Below the pieces are notes generated by a model that was not told where the DNA came from, ran no database searches, and saw nothing but the letters and a program-made list of their open reading frames with translations. Below are positions 15,776 through 24,796 of a DNA stretch of 27,742 nt, piece by piece (position 1 is the first letter of the stretch; every line of letters begins with the position of its first letter). Made by a program: the position numbers and the translations under genes. Source of the DNA: an uncultured Eubacteriales bacterium (GTDB taxonomy: Bacteria > Bacillota > Clostridia > Oscillospirales > CAG-272); assembly GCA_934365155.1 (NCBI GenBank), contig CAKRMZ010000019.1, positions 1 to 27,742 on the forward strand, in the 5' to 3' direction.

Positions 15776-16516
15776 ATGGAATCCATTCCTAAGGAGTCAG
15801 AAAAGAATCCAAGTTATCCGCTGTCGTATGAAATATTGGAAGAAAAAATCGGATATCACTTTAAAAATCCGAAAACACTCGTGAATGCGTTAACTCACTC
15901 TTCTTATTCCAATGAATGCAAATGCAAAAATTCACATCCGGTTCCATATAATGAGCGCCTTGAATTTTTGGGCGACAGCGTCCTTGGCATTATTGCCAGT
16001 GAATTTTTGTTCTTCAAAGAACCGAAGATGCCGGAGGGCGTGTTGACAAAGGTTCGTGCAAAAATAGTTTGTGAAAATGCGCTTTGGTATTATGCGGGCG
16101 AAATTGATCTGGGGAATTTTCTGTATCTTGGGCACGGCGAAGAACTGATGAACGGTCGCAGCCGCAAATCAATTTTAGCAGATGCCTTTGAGGCTTTGAT
16201 TGCGGCCATCTATATTGACGGCGGAAAAAATTGTGCACAGCAGTTTTTATTGCCGTTTTTGCTGCGTGAATTTGAGCGGGACGATAATACCGTAAAGGAT
16301 TATAAAACTTTGCTTCAGCAAATTACACAGCAAATGCACGGCGAAGTTTTAGAATATGTTTTGGTCGGTGAAAGCGGACCGGATCATAATAAGGTTTTTC
16401 GGACAGAGGCTCGGCTCAACAGTAATGTTTTAGGCTACGGCGAGGGGAGAACCAAGCGGGAGTCTGAACAGGCCGCCGCTTTTGAAGCTTTGAAATTATT
16501 CGGTGAGAAAATATAA
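15776..16516 (+). CDS. rnc: Ribonuclease III
   Basis: A 246-residue double-strand-specific endonuclease that processes rRNA precursors and structured RNAs. The endonuclease domain (about 20-165) carries the signature NERLEFLGDSVLG from Asn59, with Glu60, Glu63 and Asp67 among the metal and catalytic residues, and the second acidic site DAFEALIAAIYIDGG. A double-stranded RNA-binding domain (about 177-244) has DYKTLLQQITQ and the closing KRESEQAAAFEALK. GGAGG lies 8 bases before the ATG. In Bacillus it sits in the same plsX-rnc-smc-ftsY order, but with acpP before it. A terminator follows the stop. Confidence 0.97.
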   Translation: MESIPKESEKNPSYPLSYEILEEKIGYHFKNPKTLVNALTHSSYSNECKCKNSHPVPYNERLEFLGDSVLGIIASEFLFFKEPKMPEGVLTKVRAKIVCENALWYYAGEIDLGNFLYLGHGEELMNGRSRKSILADAFEALIAAIYIDGGKNCAQQFLLPFLLREFERDDNTVKDYKTLLQQITQQMHGEVLEYVLVGESGPDHNKVFRTEARLNSNVLGYGEGRTKRESEQAAAFEALKLFGEKI

Positions 16517-16527
16517 AAAATATCCTT

Positions 16528-16570
16528 AGCAGTTTGTTTGAGATTTGTGCTTAATCAGACTGCTTTTTTA
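16528..16570 (+). terminator. Probable Rho-independent terminator after rnc
   Basis: AGCAGT (16528-16533) pairs with ACTGCT (16559-16564), followed by TTTTTT. Inside, TTGAG can pair with CTTAA to extend the structure with internal loops. It is weaker than the rplT terminator because of the interrupted stem, so it may be leaky. Confidence 0.65.
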
Positions 16571-16608
16571 TTGTTTTTAACAATCTGTGCGTTTTTATTG
16601 AAATATTC

Positions 16609-16637
16609 TTGAAATATGACGAAATTTCGAGTATAAT
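16609..16637 (+). promoter_or_regulatory. Vegetative promoter for smc and downstream genes
   Basis: A -35 TTGAAA (16609-16614) and a perfect -10 TATAAT (16632-16637) are separated by 17 bases. They lie after the rnc terminator and 50 bases before the smc start. The predicted start of transcription, near 16644, leaves a short leader with GGAGG at 16674-16678. It shows that the smc ATG must lie downstream of this point. Confidence 0.8.
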
Positions 16638-16686
16638 ATATCAGTATATATTCTGCAAAAATATGTTAAAAAAGGAGGCGGAAGCC

Positions 16687-19600
16687 ATGTTTTTAAAAAT
16701 GTTGGAATTGCAGGGCTTCAAATCGTTTCCTGACAAAACGACACTGCGATTTGACAAAGGGGTTACCGCTGTAATCGGCCCGAACGGGAGCGGAAAATCC
16801 AATATTTCCGATGCGATGAAATGGGTGCTTGGGGAGGTATCCTCTAAAAATTTACGCGGCGGCAGTATGGAGGACGTAATATTCAGCGGCTCCAGTACAA
16901 GAAAGCCGATGGGGTTTGCGGAGGTTTCTGTTACTTTCGGACAATTCCCCGCAACAGACAGTCCGTTTTCTGCAGAGAACGGGGAGATTAAAATTACCCG
17001 TAGATATTATCGCGTGGGCGAAAGCGAATATATGATCAATCAAAAACCCTGCAAGCTTAAGGATATTCATGAATTGTTTTTGAATACCGGTGTTGGACGA
17101 GAGGGGTATTCTATCGTCGGGCAGGGTAAAATTGCAGATATTGTTTCACAAAAGAATGAGTCGCGCCGGAATATTTTAGAAGAGGCAGCGGGGATTTCTA
17201 AATACCGTTACAGAAAAAAAGAAGCACAGCGCAAATTGGTTTCGGTTGAGGAAAACCTGGTACGGGTACGCGATATTGCTGCTGAGCTTTCCACCCGTGT
17301 CGAGCCGTTGGAGAATGAAGCGCGTAAGGCAAAAAATTATCTTTCATTATATGAATCCAAAAAAAGTATAGATATCGGTTTATATTTATACGATGTTCAA
17401 AAAAATTTGGATTTATCGGAATCTTTGAAGCAGGATTTACAGTCTGCAAAGATGATATATGAGACATCAGCAGAACGGCTTGAAGCATTGGAACAAAAAA
17501 ATGAAGAGATATTTGCCGCGGCTCAGGAAAATAAAAAAAATTCCGGAGAATTACAGGAGCATATCCAATCGCTCAGTGAAGAAAAAATAGCAGCAGAGGG
17601 AGCTGTAAGCCTTTTAAACAATGAAATTGAGCACGCGAAGGAACGCAAATCCCTGCTTTCGGAAGATATAGCGGCAATCCAGGCGGATTTAGCAGGCCGT
17701 GAGGCCGATTATGCTTTGGCAATGGAAAATCTTGCAAAAGCACAGGCGGATTGTGTGACTTTGCAGTCGGAAAACGATGCCCTGGAGCAGAATATTTTAG
17801 CTGTTCGCGCACAAAGCGTTCAGTTTGGAAATTCCAAGCACGCTGCTGCCGAGCAACTTTCCAAGGTGGAGTTTGACTTAAACGAAGCACGCATTGCACT
17901 TTCTGTAATCGAAAATGCCGCGGCGCTTCAAAAAGACAAGCGGAAAGAACTTCTCGGCCAAAGAGAGGAGCTGAACGAGCAGCAGAGCACACTGTTATCA
18001 AGGCGTGCAGAGATGCTTGCGAGTTTGGCAGAATACCGAGACAAAAAAGAAAAAATCATTTCCGATATTTCCATTTGGAAAACGGAACTCGAAAAACTGG
18101 AACAAGAGAAGCAAAAAATTGCATCCGTTGTATCCGAAGCACGGATCACTTTGGAAGCTCAAAAGGGAAAAGCGGATCAGCTGAACCGCATGAATGAGCT
18201 TTTTGAGGGGTATTCCCGCAGTGTGAAATATTTGATGAACGAGTCAAAAAAAGGCAATGTTCAAAAACGCAACGGCGAACCTTGCACCATTTACGGGCCC
18301 ATTTCAAAATTAATCCACGTGCAGCAGAATTACGCATTGGCGATTGAAACCGCGCTGGGAGCGAATATTCAAAATATTATTTTGGAGTCCGAACAGGATG
18401 CAAAGGCCGCTATTGAATTTTTAAAAGTCAACCGGGCGGGGCGCGCTACCTTTTATCCGGTTCAAACATGCAAAGCACAATACCGTGCGGCGAATACCGA
18501 TGATTTTGTGAATATGCCGGGATTTATCGGCATTGCATCGAACTTGATATCCGTCGATTCTAAATTTAGAATTATTGTTGACAGCTTGCTTTCCAGAACC
18601 GTTGTGACTGACACCATTGATTCTGCGGCGGAAATGGCAAGAAAATCGGATTACCGTTTGCGTTTTGTAACTCTGGACGGTCAGATTATCAATGCAGGCG
18701 GATCTTTTACCGGTGGATCTTCACGCCAGGAAAGCGGTGTTTTGAGCCGCTCGGCAGAAATTGAAAAGTTGCGTGCATTTTGTGCTGACTTAGAACGGCA
18801 GATTGATGAGCAATCCGCCAAGGAGCAGAAATTGGCTCAAACATCGGAGACTTATCAAGGAAAACTTCGGGATGCCAATGCAACCGTTACGATGCTCGAT
18901 GCGCTTCAATCCGAGCAGAATACGTCTCTTTCCGTGTTGGACGCAAAACTGGAGAGTATCGGAAAAACACTCGAGGGCATTGACGCCGAGGAACAAAAAA
19001 GCGGTGAATCCGGGCAGAAATATACTGCCGAACATGAAATGCAACAACAAAGAATCGACAGTCTGTCAAAGAAGCTGATTGAACTTCGAGAATGCATTGA
19101 CGTGAATACAAGACGTGCAAGTGATATGGATAAGCAGGTAAATGATTTGCGTATGCAGCAGACGAAAAAGCAAATCACTTTTGCCGAAAAGAAAAAGGAT
19201 TGTGAAGCGGCCGAGGCCAGATGCGCACTCTGCACGGAAGAAATCGAGAAGCTGAAGGGAAAAACGCACAAGGCAGAGACAGAGATATCCCTGTGCCAAG
19301 AAAAAATATCGCTTTCTCAGAATCAAATTTCAGAAAAGACGGCAGATATATCCAAGCTCGATCTTGAGATCGTACGTTGTCGGCAAACTCAAAAGCGGCA
19401 ATCGGAGGATGAACTGGAATTTGATAAAAAGCTGGCCGAGCTGCGCGAGCAAATTCGAAATGAATCTCAACAAAAAGAGCTTCTGTCCCGCAATGTGTTA
19501 ACCATCGAAAATAAATATCAGTCGGTGCTGAATGAGCAGGATAAACAGACTGCTGCCGTGTGGGATGCTTACGAATTGACATATTCGGCTGCTAAAGCGG

Positions 19601-20304
19601 CAGAGCACATTGATGTCGATGAAAAAAATCGTGCGGAATTTGTTTCACAGCAGGAAAAGTTAAAATCTAAAATCCGTTCGCTCGGCAATGTGAATATGAA
19701 CGCAATCGAAGAATATGAAGAAGTCAGCAGCCGATATACATTTTTAAGCGCTCAGATTTCCGATCTTGAAAGCTCTCAGAAGGATTTGAATACGATTATC
19801 GTTCAGCTTGAATCCGAGATGAGAAAACAGTTTGCCGATGCGTTTGAAAAAATCAACGAGAATTTTTCGAAGATCTTTACCGAGTTGTTCGGCGGAGGAA
19901 AAGCAGAACTGATTTTGACAGATCCGGAGAGAATATTGGATTGTGACATTGAAATCGCTGTGGCGCCTCCCGGAAAAATCGTAAAGAACATGTCCTTGCT
20001 TTCCGGCGGCGAGCAAGCTTTTTGTGCGATTGCGCTGTATTTTGCCATATTAAAGATCAGCCCGACGCCGTTTTGCATTTTCGATGAAATCGAAGCGGCA
20101 TTGGACGATGTAAACGTGGATCGCTTTGCTGATTATATTAAGCAATATTCCGAAAACACACAGATTATTATCATTACTCACCGGCGCGGAACCATGGAAA
20201 CCGCAGAGCGCCTTTATGGGGTAACTATGGCGAAAAAGGGAATTTCCAATGTATTTGAGCTGGATGCTTCCCGTGTGTCGGATGAATACAATGTTACAAA
20301 ATAA
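16687..20304 (+). CDS. smc: Chromosome segregation protein SMC
   Basis: A 1205-residue condensin ATPase. The head starts MFLKMLELQGFKSFPDKT and has Walker A GPNGSGKSN at about residues 32-40. Two long coiled coils, rich in Glu, Lys, Gln and Ala, flank a hinge (about 530-680) that includes AIETALGANIQNIIL and ends GQIINAGGSFTGGS. The C-terminal head has signature LSGGEQA from residue 1105 and Walker B with Asp1133-Glu1134 in FCIFDEIEAALDD. With ScpA and ScpB it compacts and separates chromosomes. An in-frame ATG at 16609 lies inside the promoter and is rejected; GGAGG lies 8 bases before 16687. Confidence 0.97.
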   Translation: MFLKMLELQGFKSFPDKTTLRFDKGVTAVIGPNGSGKSNISDAMKWVLGEVSSKNLRGGSMEDVIFSGSSTRKPMGFAEVSVTFGQFPATDSPFSAENGEIKITRRYYRVGESEYMINQKPCKLKDIHELFLNTGVGREGYSIVGQGKIADIVSQKNESRRNILEEAAGISKYRYRKKEAQRKLVSVEENLVRVRDIAAELSTRVEPLENEARKAKNYLSLYESKKSIDIGLYLYDVQKNLDLSESLKQDLQSAKMIYETSAERLEALEQKNEEIFAAAQENKKNSGELQEHIQSLSEEKIAAEGAVSLLNNEIEHAKERKSLLSEDIAAIQADLAGREADYALAMENLAKAQADCVTLQSENDALEQNILAVRAQSVQFGNSKHAAAEQLSKVEFDLNEARIALSVIENAAALQKDKRKELLGQREELNEQQSTLLSRRAEMLASLAEYRDKKEKIISDISIWKTELEKLEQEKQKIASVVSEARITLEAQKGKADQLNRMNELFEGYSRSVKYLMNESKKGNVQKRNGEPCTIYGPISKLIHVQQNYALAIETALGANIQNIILESEQDAKAAIEFLKVNRAGRATFYPVQTCKAQYRAANTDDFVNMPGFIGIASNLISVDSKFRIIVDSLLSRTVVTDTIDSAAEMARKSDYRLRFVTLDGQIINAGGSFTGGSSRQESGVLSRSAEIEKLRAFCADLERQIDEQSAKEQKLAQTSETYQGKLRDANATVTMLDALQSEQNTSLSVLDAKLESIGKTLEGIDAEEQKSGESGQKYTAEHEMQQQRIDSLSKKLIELRECIDVNTRRASDMDKQVNDLRMQQTKKQITFAEKKKDCEAAEARCALCTEEIEKLKGKTHKAETEISLCQEKISLSQNQISEKTADISKLDLEIVRCRQTQKRQSEDELEFDKKLAELREQIRNESQQKELLSRNVLTIENKYQSVLNEQDKQTAAVWDAYELTYSAAKAAEHIDVDEKNRAEFVSQQEKLKSKIRSLGNVNMNAIEEYEEVSSRYTFLSAQISDLESSQKDLNTIIVQLESEMRKQFADAFEKINENFSKIFTELFGGGKAELILTDPERILDCDIEIAVAPPGKIVKNMSLLSGGEQAFCAIALYFAILKISPTPFCIFDEIEAALDDVNVDRFADYIKQYSENTQIIIITHRRGTMETAERLYGVTMAKKGISNVFELDASRVSDEYNVTK

Positions 20305-20319
20305 AGAGGTTGTATACGC

Positions 20320-21231
20320 ATGAAATTTTTTGAACGACTGAAAACTGGACTGGCTAAGACAAAGAAATCAATCATAAAGCAGATTGATCAGGTGTTTTCC
20401 GCTTTTGTCAAAGTGGATGAAGATTTGTTTGATGAGTTAGAAGAAATCCTGATCGAAGCCGATGTCGGAGTCGAAACTACGATGGAAATTTTAGACAGAC
20501 TTCGTCAAACTTTGCGGGAGAGACGCATCACGGATCCTGCTGAGGCAAAAAATGTTTTGTCGGAAATTTTGTCGGATATGATTGGAGAGGGAGCGCCGTT
20601 AAATATCGGTGACGGGATGACCGTAATTTTGGTGATCGGTGTGAACGGAGTGGGAAAAACCACATCCATTGCAAAAATTGCGAATTATTTAAAGAACGTC
20701 GAAGGGAAAAAAGTTGTGTTGGCGGCCGCAGATACGTTTCGTGCGGCAGCAATTGATCAGCTCGGTATTTGGGCGGATCGGCTCGACGTAGATATTATTA
20801 AGCAGCACGAGGGCTCAGATCCTGCTGCAGTTGTGTATGATGCTGTCCATTCGGCAAAAAATAAAAATGCAAATGTTTTAATTGTCGATACTGCCGGAAG
20901 ACTTCACAACAAAAAGAACTTAATGGAAGAGCTTGCGAAAATCAACCGCGTCATCGGCAGAGAAATGCCGGATGCCGCTCGTGAAACCCTTCTTGTACTG
21001 GATGCAACCACCGGACAGAATGCGGTGTCGCAGGCAAAGGAATTTAAAAATGCGGCGGATATTACCGGAATTGTTCTGACGAAGTTAGACGGTACTGCCA
21101 AAGGCGGAATTATTTTTTCCATCAAAAAGGAATTGAACATACCGGTAAAATTCATCGGTGTCGGGGAGCAAATGGATGACATGCAGCCCTTTGTTGCATC
21201 TGAATTTGTTAAGGCCTTATTTGAATCCTGA
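20320..21231 (+). CDS. ftsY: Signal recognition particle receptor FtsY
   Basis: A 303-residue SRP receptor GTPase that delivers ribosomes making membrane proteins to the translocon. It starts with a basic amphipathic segment (MKFFERLKTGLAKTKKSIIK) and has no acidic A domain, as in many Firmicutes. The N domain includes LFDELEEILIEADVGVETT. The G domain has GVNGVGKTTS from about residue 107, DTFRAAAIDQL, DTAGRLHNKKNLM, and TKLDGTAKGG. All GTPase elements are intact. It is 15 bases after smc, the classic rnc-smc-ftsY neighbourhood, and probably shares the smc promoter. Confidence 0.97.
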   Translation: MKFFERLKTGLAKTKKSIIKQIDQVFSAFVKVDEDLFDELEEILIEADVGVETTMEILDRLRQTLRERRITDPAEAKNVLSEILSDMIGEGAPLNIGDGMTVILVIGVNGVGKTTSIAKIANYLKNVEGKKVVLAAADTFRAAAIDQLGIWADRLDVDIIKQHEGSDPAAVVYDAVHSAKNKNANVLIVDTAGRLHNKKNLMEELAKINRVIGREMPDAARETLLVLDATTGQNAVSQAKEFKNAADITGIVLTKLDGTAKGGIIFSIKKELNIPVKFIGVGEQMDDMQPFVASEFVKALFES

Positions 21232-21247
21232 TCGGGGGAGAGCTGCA

Positions 21248-21871
21248 GTGAAGATTGTAATAGCATCCCGGAACGGCAATAAAATACGTGAAATGAAAAT
21301 GCTTTTAAACCAGGCGGGCGTCAATATCTCGGTTTTGGGTCTTGACGATATCGGAATGCATGATGAAATTGAAGAAAACGGAAGCAGCTTTGAAGAAAAC
21401 GCACTGATTAAAGCGCGTGCGGCTTCGGCACTCGGATATATCGGGATTGCGGATGACAGCGGACTTTGTGTGGATGCACTGAACGGTGCACCGGGCGTTT
21501 ATTCAGCTCGTTTTGCCGGTGAGCCCTGCGATGATGAAAGAAACAATGAAAAACTGCTTTCGCTGATGAGCGATGTGCCGGATGAAAAGCGTACCGGTCG
21601 ATATATTTCTGCGATTGCAGCTTCATTCCCGGATACCGATCGATATATCGTAACGCAGGAAAAGTGTGAGGGCCGAATTTTGCGTTCTCGTCGGGGAACG
21701 GGCGGATTCGCTTATGACCCGCTTTTTCTATATGAGCCTTTTGGGAAAACCTTTGCCGAAATTACGATCGCGGAAAAAAACCAGATCAGCCATCGTGCAA
21801 AGGCAATGCAAAAATTTTGCGTTGATTTTGCAGAGGCGTTAAAAACATACGGAGGAAACCATGACGAGTAA
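21248..21871 (+). CDS. rdgB: XTP/dITP diphosphatase (RdgB/HAM1 family), GTG start
   Basis: A 207-residue house-cleaning pyrophosphatase that removes dITP, ITP and XTP before they enter DNA or RNA. The start (V)KIVIASRNGNKIREMKML matches the usual nucleotide-binding N-terminus, DDSGLCVDALNGAPGVYSAR is the central signature, GTGGFAYDPLF is the catalytic loop, and NQISHRAKAM closes it. The GTG at 21248 lies 7 bases after GGGGGAG. An upstream ATG at 21158 is inside ftsY and would add 30 unrelated residues. It overlaps yhbY by 11 bases. Confidence 0.94.
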   Translation: MKIVIASRNGNKIREMKMLLNQAGVNISVLGLDDIGMHDEIEENGSSFEENALIKARAASALGYIGIADDSGLCVDALNGAPGVYSARFAGEPCDDERNNEKLLSLMSDVPDEKRTGRYISAIAASFPDTDRYIVTQEKCEGRILRSRRGTGGFAYDPLFLYEPFGKTFAEITIAEKNQISHRAKAMQKFCVDFAEALKTYGGNHDE

Positions 21872-22148
21872 GCAACGAGCCTATTTGCGTTCAATGGCCA
21901 GTGGCCTTGATACGATTTTTCAAGTCGGAAAACAAGGAGTCGGTGCGCAGATGACCGAACAGATATCCAACGCACTCAATGCACGGGAGCTGATTAAAAT
22001 CCATGTGCTTGAAAATTCCTCGGTCGATGTGCGGGAGGCTGCAGAGACTCTTGCGGCACGGACACAGTCTGAGGTAGTGACGGTGATCGGAAATCGCTTT
22101 GTTTTATACCGTGAATCCAAAGACCGCAAACGCATTGTGTTGCCATGA
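21861..22148 (+). CDS. yhbY: YhbY-type CRM domain RNA-binding protein
   Basis: A 95-residue, single CRS1-YhbY (CRM) domain, a basic fold associated with 50S ribosome precursors. It reads MTSKQRAYLRSMASGLDTIF, then the GxxG-like loop VGKQGVGAQMTEQI, a middle AxELIKIHVLENSS and the end GNRFVLYRESKDRKRI. Length matches the family (about 96). GGAGG lies close before the ATG, inside the rdgB end. It overlaps nadD by 4 bases (ATGA). The yhbY-nadD-yqeK-rsfS order is standard in Firmicutes. Confidence 0.95.
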   Translation: MTSKQRAYLRSMASGLDTIFQVGKQGVGAQMTEQISNALNARELIKIHVLENSSVDVREAAETLAARTQSEVVTVIGNRFVLYRESKDRKRIVLP

Positions 22149-22786
22149 AGAAAAAAATAGGAATTTACGGGGGAAGTTTTTCTCCGGTTCATAACGGACA
22201 TGTGATTGCCGCACAAAGATTTTTAAAGGCATTTGATTTGGATTGCCTGCTTCTGATGCCGGTATGTATTCCGCCTCACAAGTCTGCACTGTGCGAGGAT
22301 AGTCCCGGGCAGCGCTTGGACATGCTTCGGCTTGCTGTGGAAGATTTGCCGGAATACCAAAGCTCTGTTTTTGTATCGGACTATGAAATTCAAAAGCAAG
22401 GCAAAAGCTATACTGTAGACACTTTAGAACATTTTTCAAATGATGACACAGCGCTTTATTTACTTTGCGGAACGGATATGTTCTTTTCTTTGGAAAGCTG
22501 GAAGAACCCTGCACGTATTTTTTCGTTAGCGACAATTGTTTGTGCAAGACGCTATGACAAAGACAGCATAGATGAAATTCGAAAATATCAGCAGCATTAT
22601 CAAAGAAAATACGGTGCCCATATTGCATTGCTGCCCGGAGACCCCTATCCGATTTCTTCGACGGAGATCCGTCATTTATGCCGGGCGCGTGAAGATATTG
22701 GGCAGTATGTACCCGAAAAAGTGAAGAATTATATAATCGTTAATAATTTATATATCGGAAATTCAAAAAAAACTGATACAATGTAG
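22145..22786 (+). CDS. nadD: Nicotinate-nucleotide adenylyltransferase
   Basis: A 213-residue enzyme that joins ATP and nicotinate mononucleotide to form deamido-NAD, a step shared by the de novo and salvage routes. The first nucleotide-binding motif is GGSFSPVHNGH at residues 9-19, with His16 and His19. Many relatives have Asp where Ser13 is here, a known variation. The second motif is PISSTEIRHL at about 175-184, and LCGTDMFFSLESWKNPARI lies between them. It is translationally coupled to yhbY by a 4-base overlap and is followed by yqeK after 10 bases. Confidence 0.96.
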   Translation: MKKKIGIYGGSFSPVHNGHVIAAQRFLKAFDLDCLLLMPVCIPPHKSALCEDSPGQRLDMLRLAVEDLPEYQSSVFVSDYEIQKQGKSYTVDTLEHFSNDDTALYLLCGTDMFFSLESWKNPARIFSLATIVCARRYDKDSIDEIRKYQQHYQRKYGAHIALLPGDPYPISSTEIRHLCRAREDIGQYVPEKVKNYIIVNNLYIGNSKKTDTM

Positions 22787-22796
22787 GATAATAAAA

Positions 22797-23438
22797 ATGA
22801 AAGACGTTTTTGATGAAATTGCTGCTTCGGTAGCACCGCTGGTCGGCAGCCGTATTGTTCATGTGCGTTCGGTATGCAAAGAATGCGAAGCCTTGGCGAA
22901 AATCTTTTCTTTGAATGCGGAGCAAACAAAAAAGCTGCAGATTGCTGCGATGCTGCATGATGTCACAAAATGCCTATATCTCGATAAACAGCTTGTTATA
23001 TGCAAACGGTACGACATTGATACCAATGTCAGTTGTGCGGTGCTTCATTCCCGTACCGGTGCTTATAAAGCAAGAGAGATGTTCCCACAGTATGTAGACG
23101 ATGAGGTGTTTGATGCAATCTGGTGTCATACAACCGGTAAAGAAAACATGACGCTTATCGAAAAACTGTTGTATCTTGCTGATTACATCGAACCCGGGCG
23201 TACTTATGAGGATTGCGTTTTGTTGCGTCAATATTTTTATGATGGAATCAATCGCTTGCCGTCTCTTCCCGAGCGGTTGGTCCATTTGGATGAAACCTTG
23301 ATTTTGTCATTTGATATGACGATACGCGCGCTTTTGAATGATCGTAAGGTGATTGACGGGGAGACGGTACGGTCACGGAATTATATATTGTCTTATCTTG
23401 CAAGCGATAAGACAGCAAAAATTGGGGATAATAAGTAA
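22797..23438 (+). CDS. yqeK: HD-domain protein YqeK (probable diadenosine tetraphosphatase)
   Basis: A 213-residue HD-fold metal hydrolase. The metal ligands are visible: His22 in IVHVRSV, the His54-Asp55 pair in AAMLHDVTK, later His in LHSRTGA and WCHTTGKENM, and Asp in LADYIEPGR. YqeK proteins have been shown to split diadenosine tetraphosphate symmetrically into two ADP, so the likely role is clearing this alarmone. It lies between nadD and the LCP genes. An AGGA a few bases before the ATG gives modest translation. The start and length fit the family, which is near 190-215 residues. Confidence 0.93.
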   Translation: MKDVFDEIAASVAPLVGSRIVHVRSVCKECEALAKIFSLNAEQTKKLQIAAMLHDVTKCLYLDKQLVICKRYDIDTNVSCAVLHSRTGAYKAREMFPQYVDDEVFDAIWCHTTGKENMTLIEKLLYLADYIEPGRTYEDCVLLRQYFYDGINRLPSLPERLVHLDETLILSFDMTIRALLNDRKVIDGETVRSRNYILSYLASDKTAKIGDNK

Positions 23439-23439
23439 C

Positions 23440-24771
23440 ATGAACAAGAAAGTCAAAGTAAAAGCAAAATCTCAAAATGAAAAAACGCAATCTTCGGAAA
23501 ATATAGTTCATGAGGATTGTGCGAAAACCAAAGAATTTCACATAGCATCATCGGATGCCGCAAAGAAAACAAAGAACCGCAAACGGCGCAGTAAGCGGCT
23601 GCCTTTGATTGTAACCTTAATTTGTGTGTGCGTGCTTCTTTGCGGCGCATTGGTTGCCAGTGCGTTTGTGCGCTTCGGAGGCAGTACGATATGGGAGATT
23701 TTAGGTTCCTTGAGAGATGATTATCGGCCGAGTGTCGATACCAATGTACCGTTTATAGATCCCAATAAGTGGGGTGAGGATACCTATCATCCGGATGTGA
23801 CCGGGTATAACCGAAAAGAGGGCGTTTATAACTTTCTGATCGGCGGAATGGATCGAATCAGTAATTTAACCGATGTTTTAATGATCGTTACATTGGATAC
23901 GGAACAGCATTCCATTCATGTTACGCAAATTCCGCGCGATTTGTATTTTGACAACGGCGGACAAAGTGCGTCTTTCCATAAAATCAATTCATACTTTTTA
24001 TCTATTCTGAACACATTGCCTTGGGATATGGATATCAATCAAAAATATAAGGAAAGTGCAGCAAGATTAACAGAGTTCTTTAAAATGAATTTCGGTATCC
24101 AGATTGATGGATATGCTTTTACGACATTAGACGGTTTTAGAGAAATTGTTGACATTTTTGACGGAGTTGAGGTTGATGTTCCGATCGATATGTATTATAA
24201 TGATCCGGAGCAGGGCTTGTACATTAACTTGAAAAAAGGAACGCAGGTTTTGGACGGCAATAAAGCGGAGCAGTTCATTCGATTCCGCTACGGCTTTTTA
24301 GAAGGAGATATGGGCCGTGTCAAGGCTCAAAAGATCTTCCTCTCTGCGTTTGTGAAAAAGATAAAAACAGAACTTACGGTCAGCCGACTGATCGACCTTA
24401 TGAATGCGGCGATGGAGCATGTAGTAACCTCGATTTCCGCTGCCGATTGCGTTTATTACGCAAAAGAAGTTTTTAAAGTCGATATGAGCTCTGTGACATT
24501 TTTCACTTTGAGCGGAGAAGCCTCTTTTACGAACGGCGCTTCATATTATGTTCTGAATCGTGCAGACGGTATTACGGTAATGAATGCGTTGCATAATGTA
24601 TACGAGGCTCCGGTTACCAGCAGCATTTTTGATCGAAATCGTGTGTTTACCGATTCCTCTAATGATGATATTTATACAATTTATGATGCTTCACCTACCA
24701 AGGATTTGTTGGAGTCGTTGCTGTCTGCTACCAAAATCAATAATGATTCGATCGACATACCACACTATTAA
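23440..24771 (+). CDS. LytR-CpsA-Psr (LCP) family wall glycopolymer transferase, copy 1
   Basis: A 443-residue membrane protein. A basic, disordered cytoplasmic tail (1-53) is followed by one membrane segment (about 54-78) and an extracytoplasmic LCP domain. This domain has NFLIGGMDRISNLTDVLMIV, then IPRDLYFDNGG with the conserved Arg, and QFIRFRYGFLEGDMGR with the conserved Arg/Asp cluster. LCP enzymes move teichoic acid, capsule or related polymers from lipid carrier to peptidoglycan. The ATG at 23440 is one base after the yqeK stop, with GGGG 12 bases upstream. An in-frame ATG at 23353 lies inside yqeK and is rejected. A closely similar LCP gene follows. Confidence 0.93.
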   Translation: MNKKVKVKAKSQNEKTQSSENIVHEDCAKTKEFHIASSDAAKKTKNRKRRSKRLPLIVTLICVCVLLCGALVASAFVRFGGSTIWEILGSLRDDYRPSVDTNVPFIDPNKWGEDTYHPDVTGYNRKEGVYNFLIGGMDRISNLTDVLMIVTLDTEQHSIHVTQIPRDLYFDNGGQSASFHKINSYFLSILNTLPWDMDINQKYKESAARLTEFFKMNFGIQIDGYAFTTLDGFREIVDIFDGVEVDVPIDMYYNDPEQGLYINLKKGTQVLDGNKAEQFIRFRYGFLEGDMGRVKAQKIFLSAFVKKIKTELTVSRLIDLMNAAMEHVVTSISAADCVYYAKEVFKVDMSSVTFFTLSGEASFTNGASYYVLNRADGITVMNALHNVYEAPVTSSIFDRNRVFTDSSNDDIYTIYDASPTKDLLESLLSATKINNDSIDIPHY

Positions 24772-24796
24772 TTTTTGTTAAGGAGTATTTTTCGGC

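Noticed and set aside
16609..16686. 26-codon N-terminal extension of SMC starting at the ATG at 16609.
   Set aside because: It overlaps the -35 and -10 elements, lacks a ribosome binding site, and SMC proteins begin at the MFLKMLELQGFKSF segment.
21158..21247. 30-codon N-terminal extension of RdgB.
   Set aside because: It lies within ftsY, resembles no HAM1 protein, and a good ribosome binding site serves the GTG at 21248.
22104..22628. A 174-codon - strand frame opposite nadD.
   Set aside because: nadD has intact motifs on the other strand; the frame has no start signal and no domain.
22755..22784. TACAAT before yqeK as a possible -10 element.
   Set aside because: No acceptable -35 at 16-18 bases; the stretch is A+T-rich and overlaps the nadD end. 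Possible but not supported.
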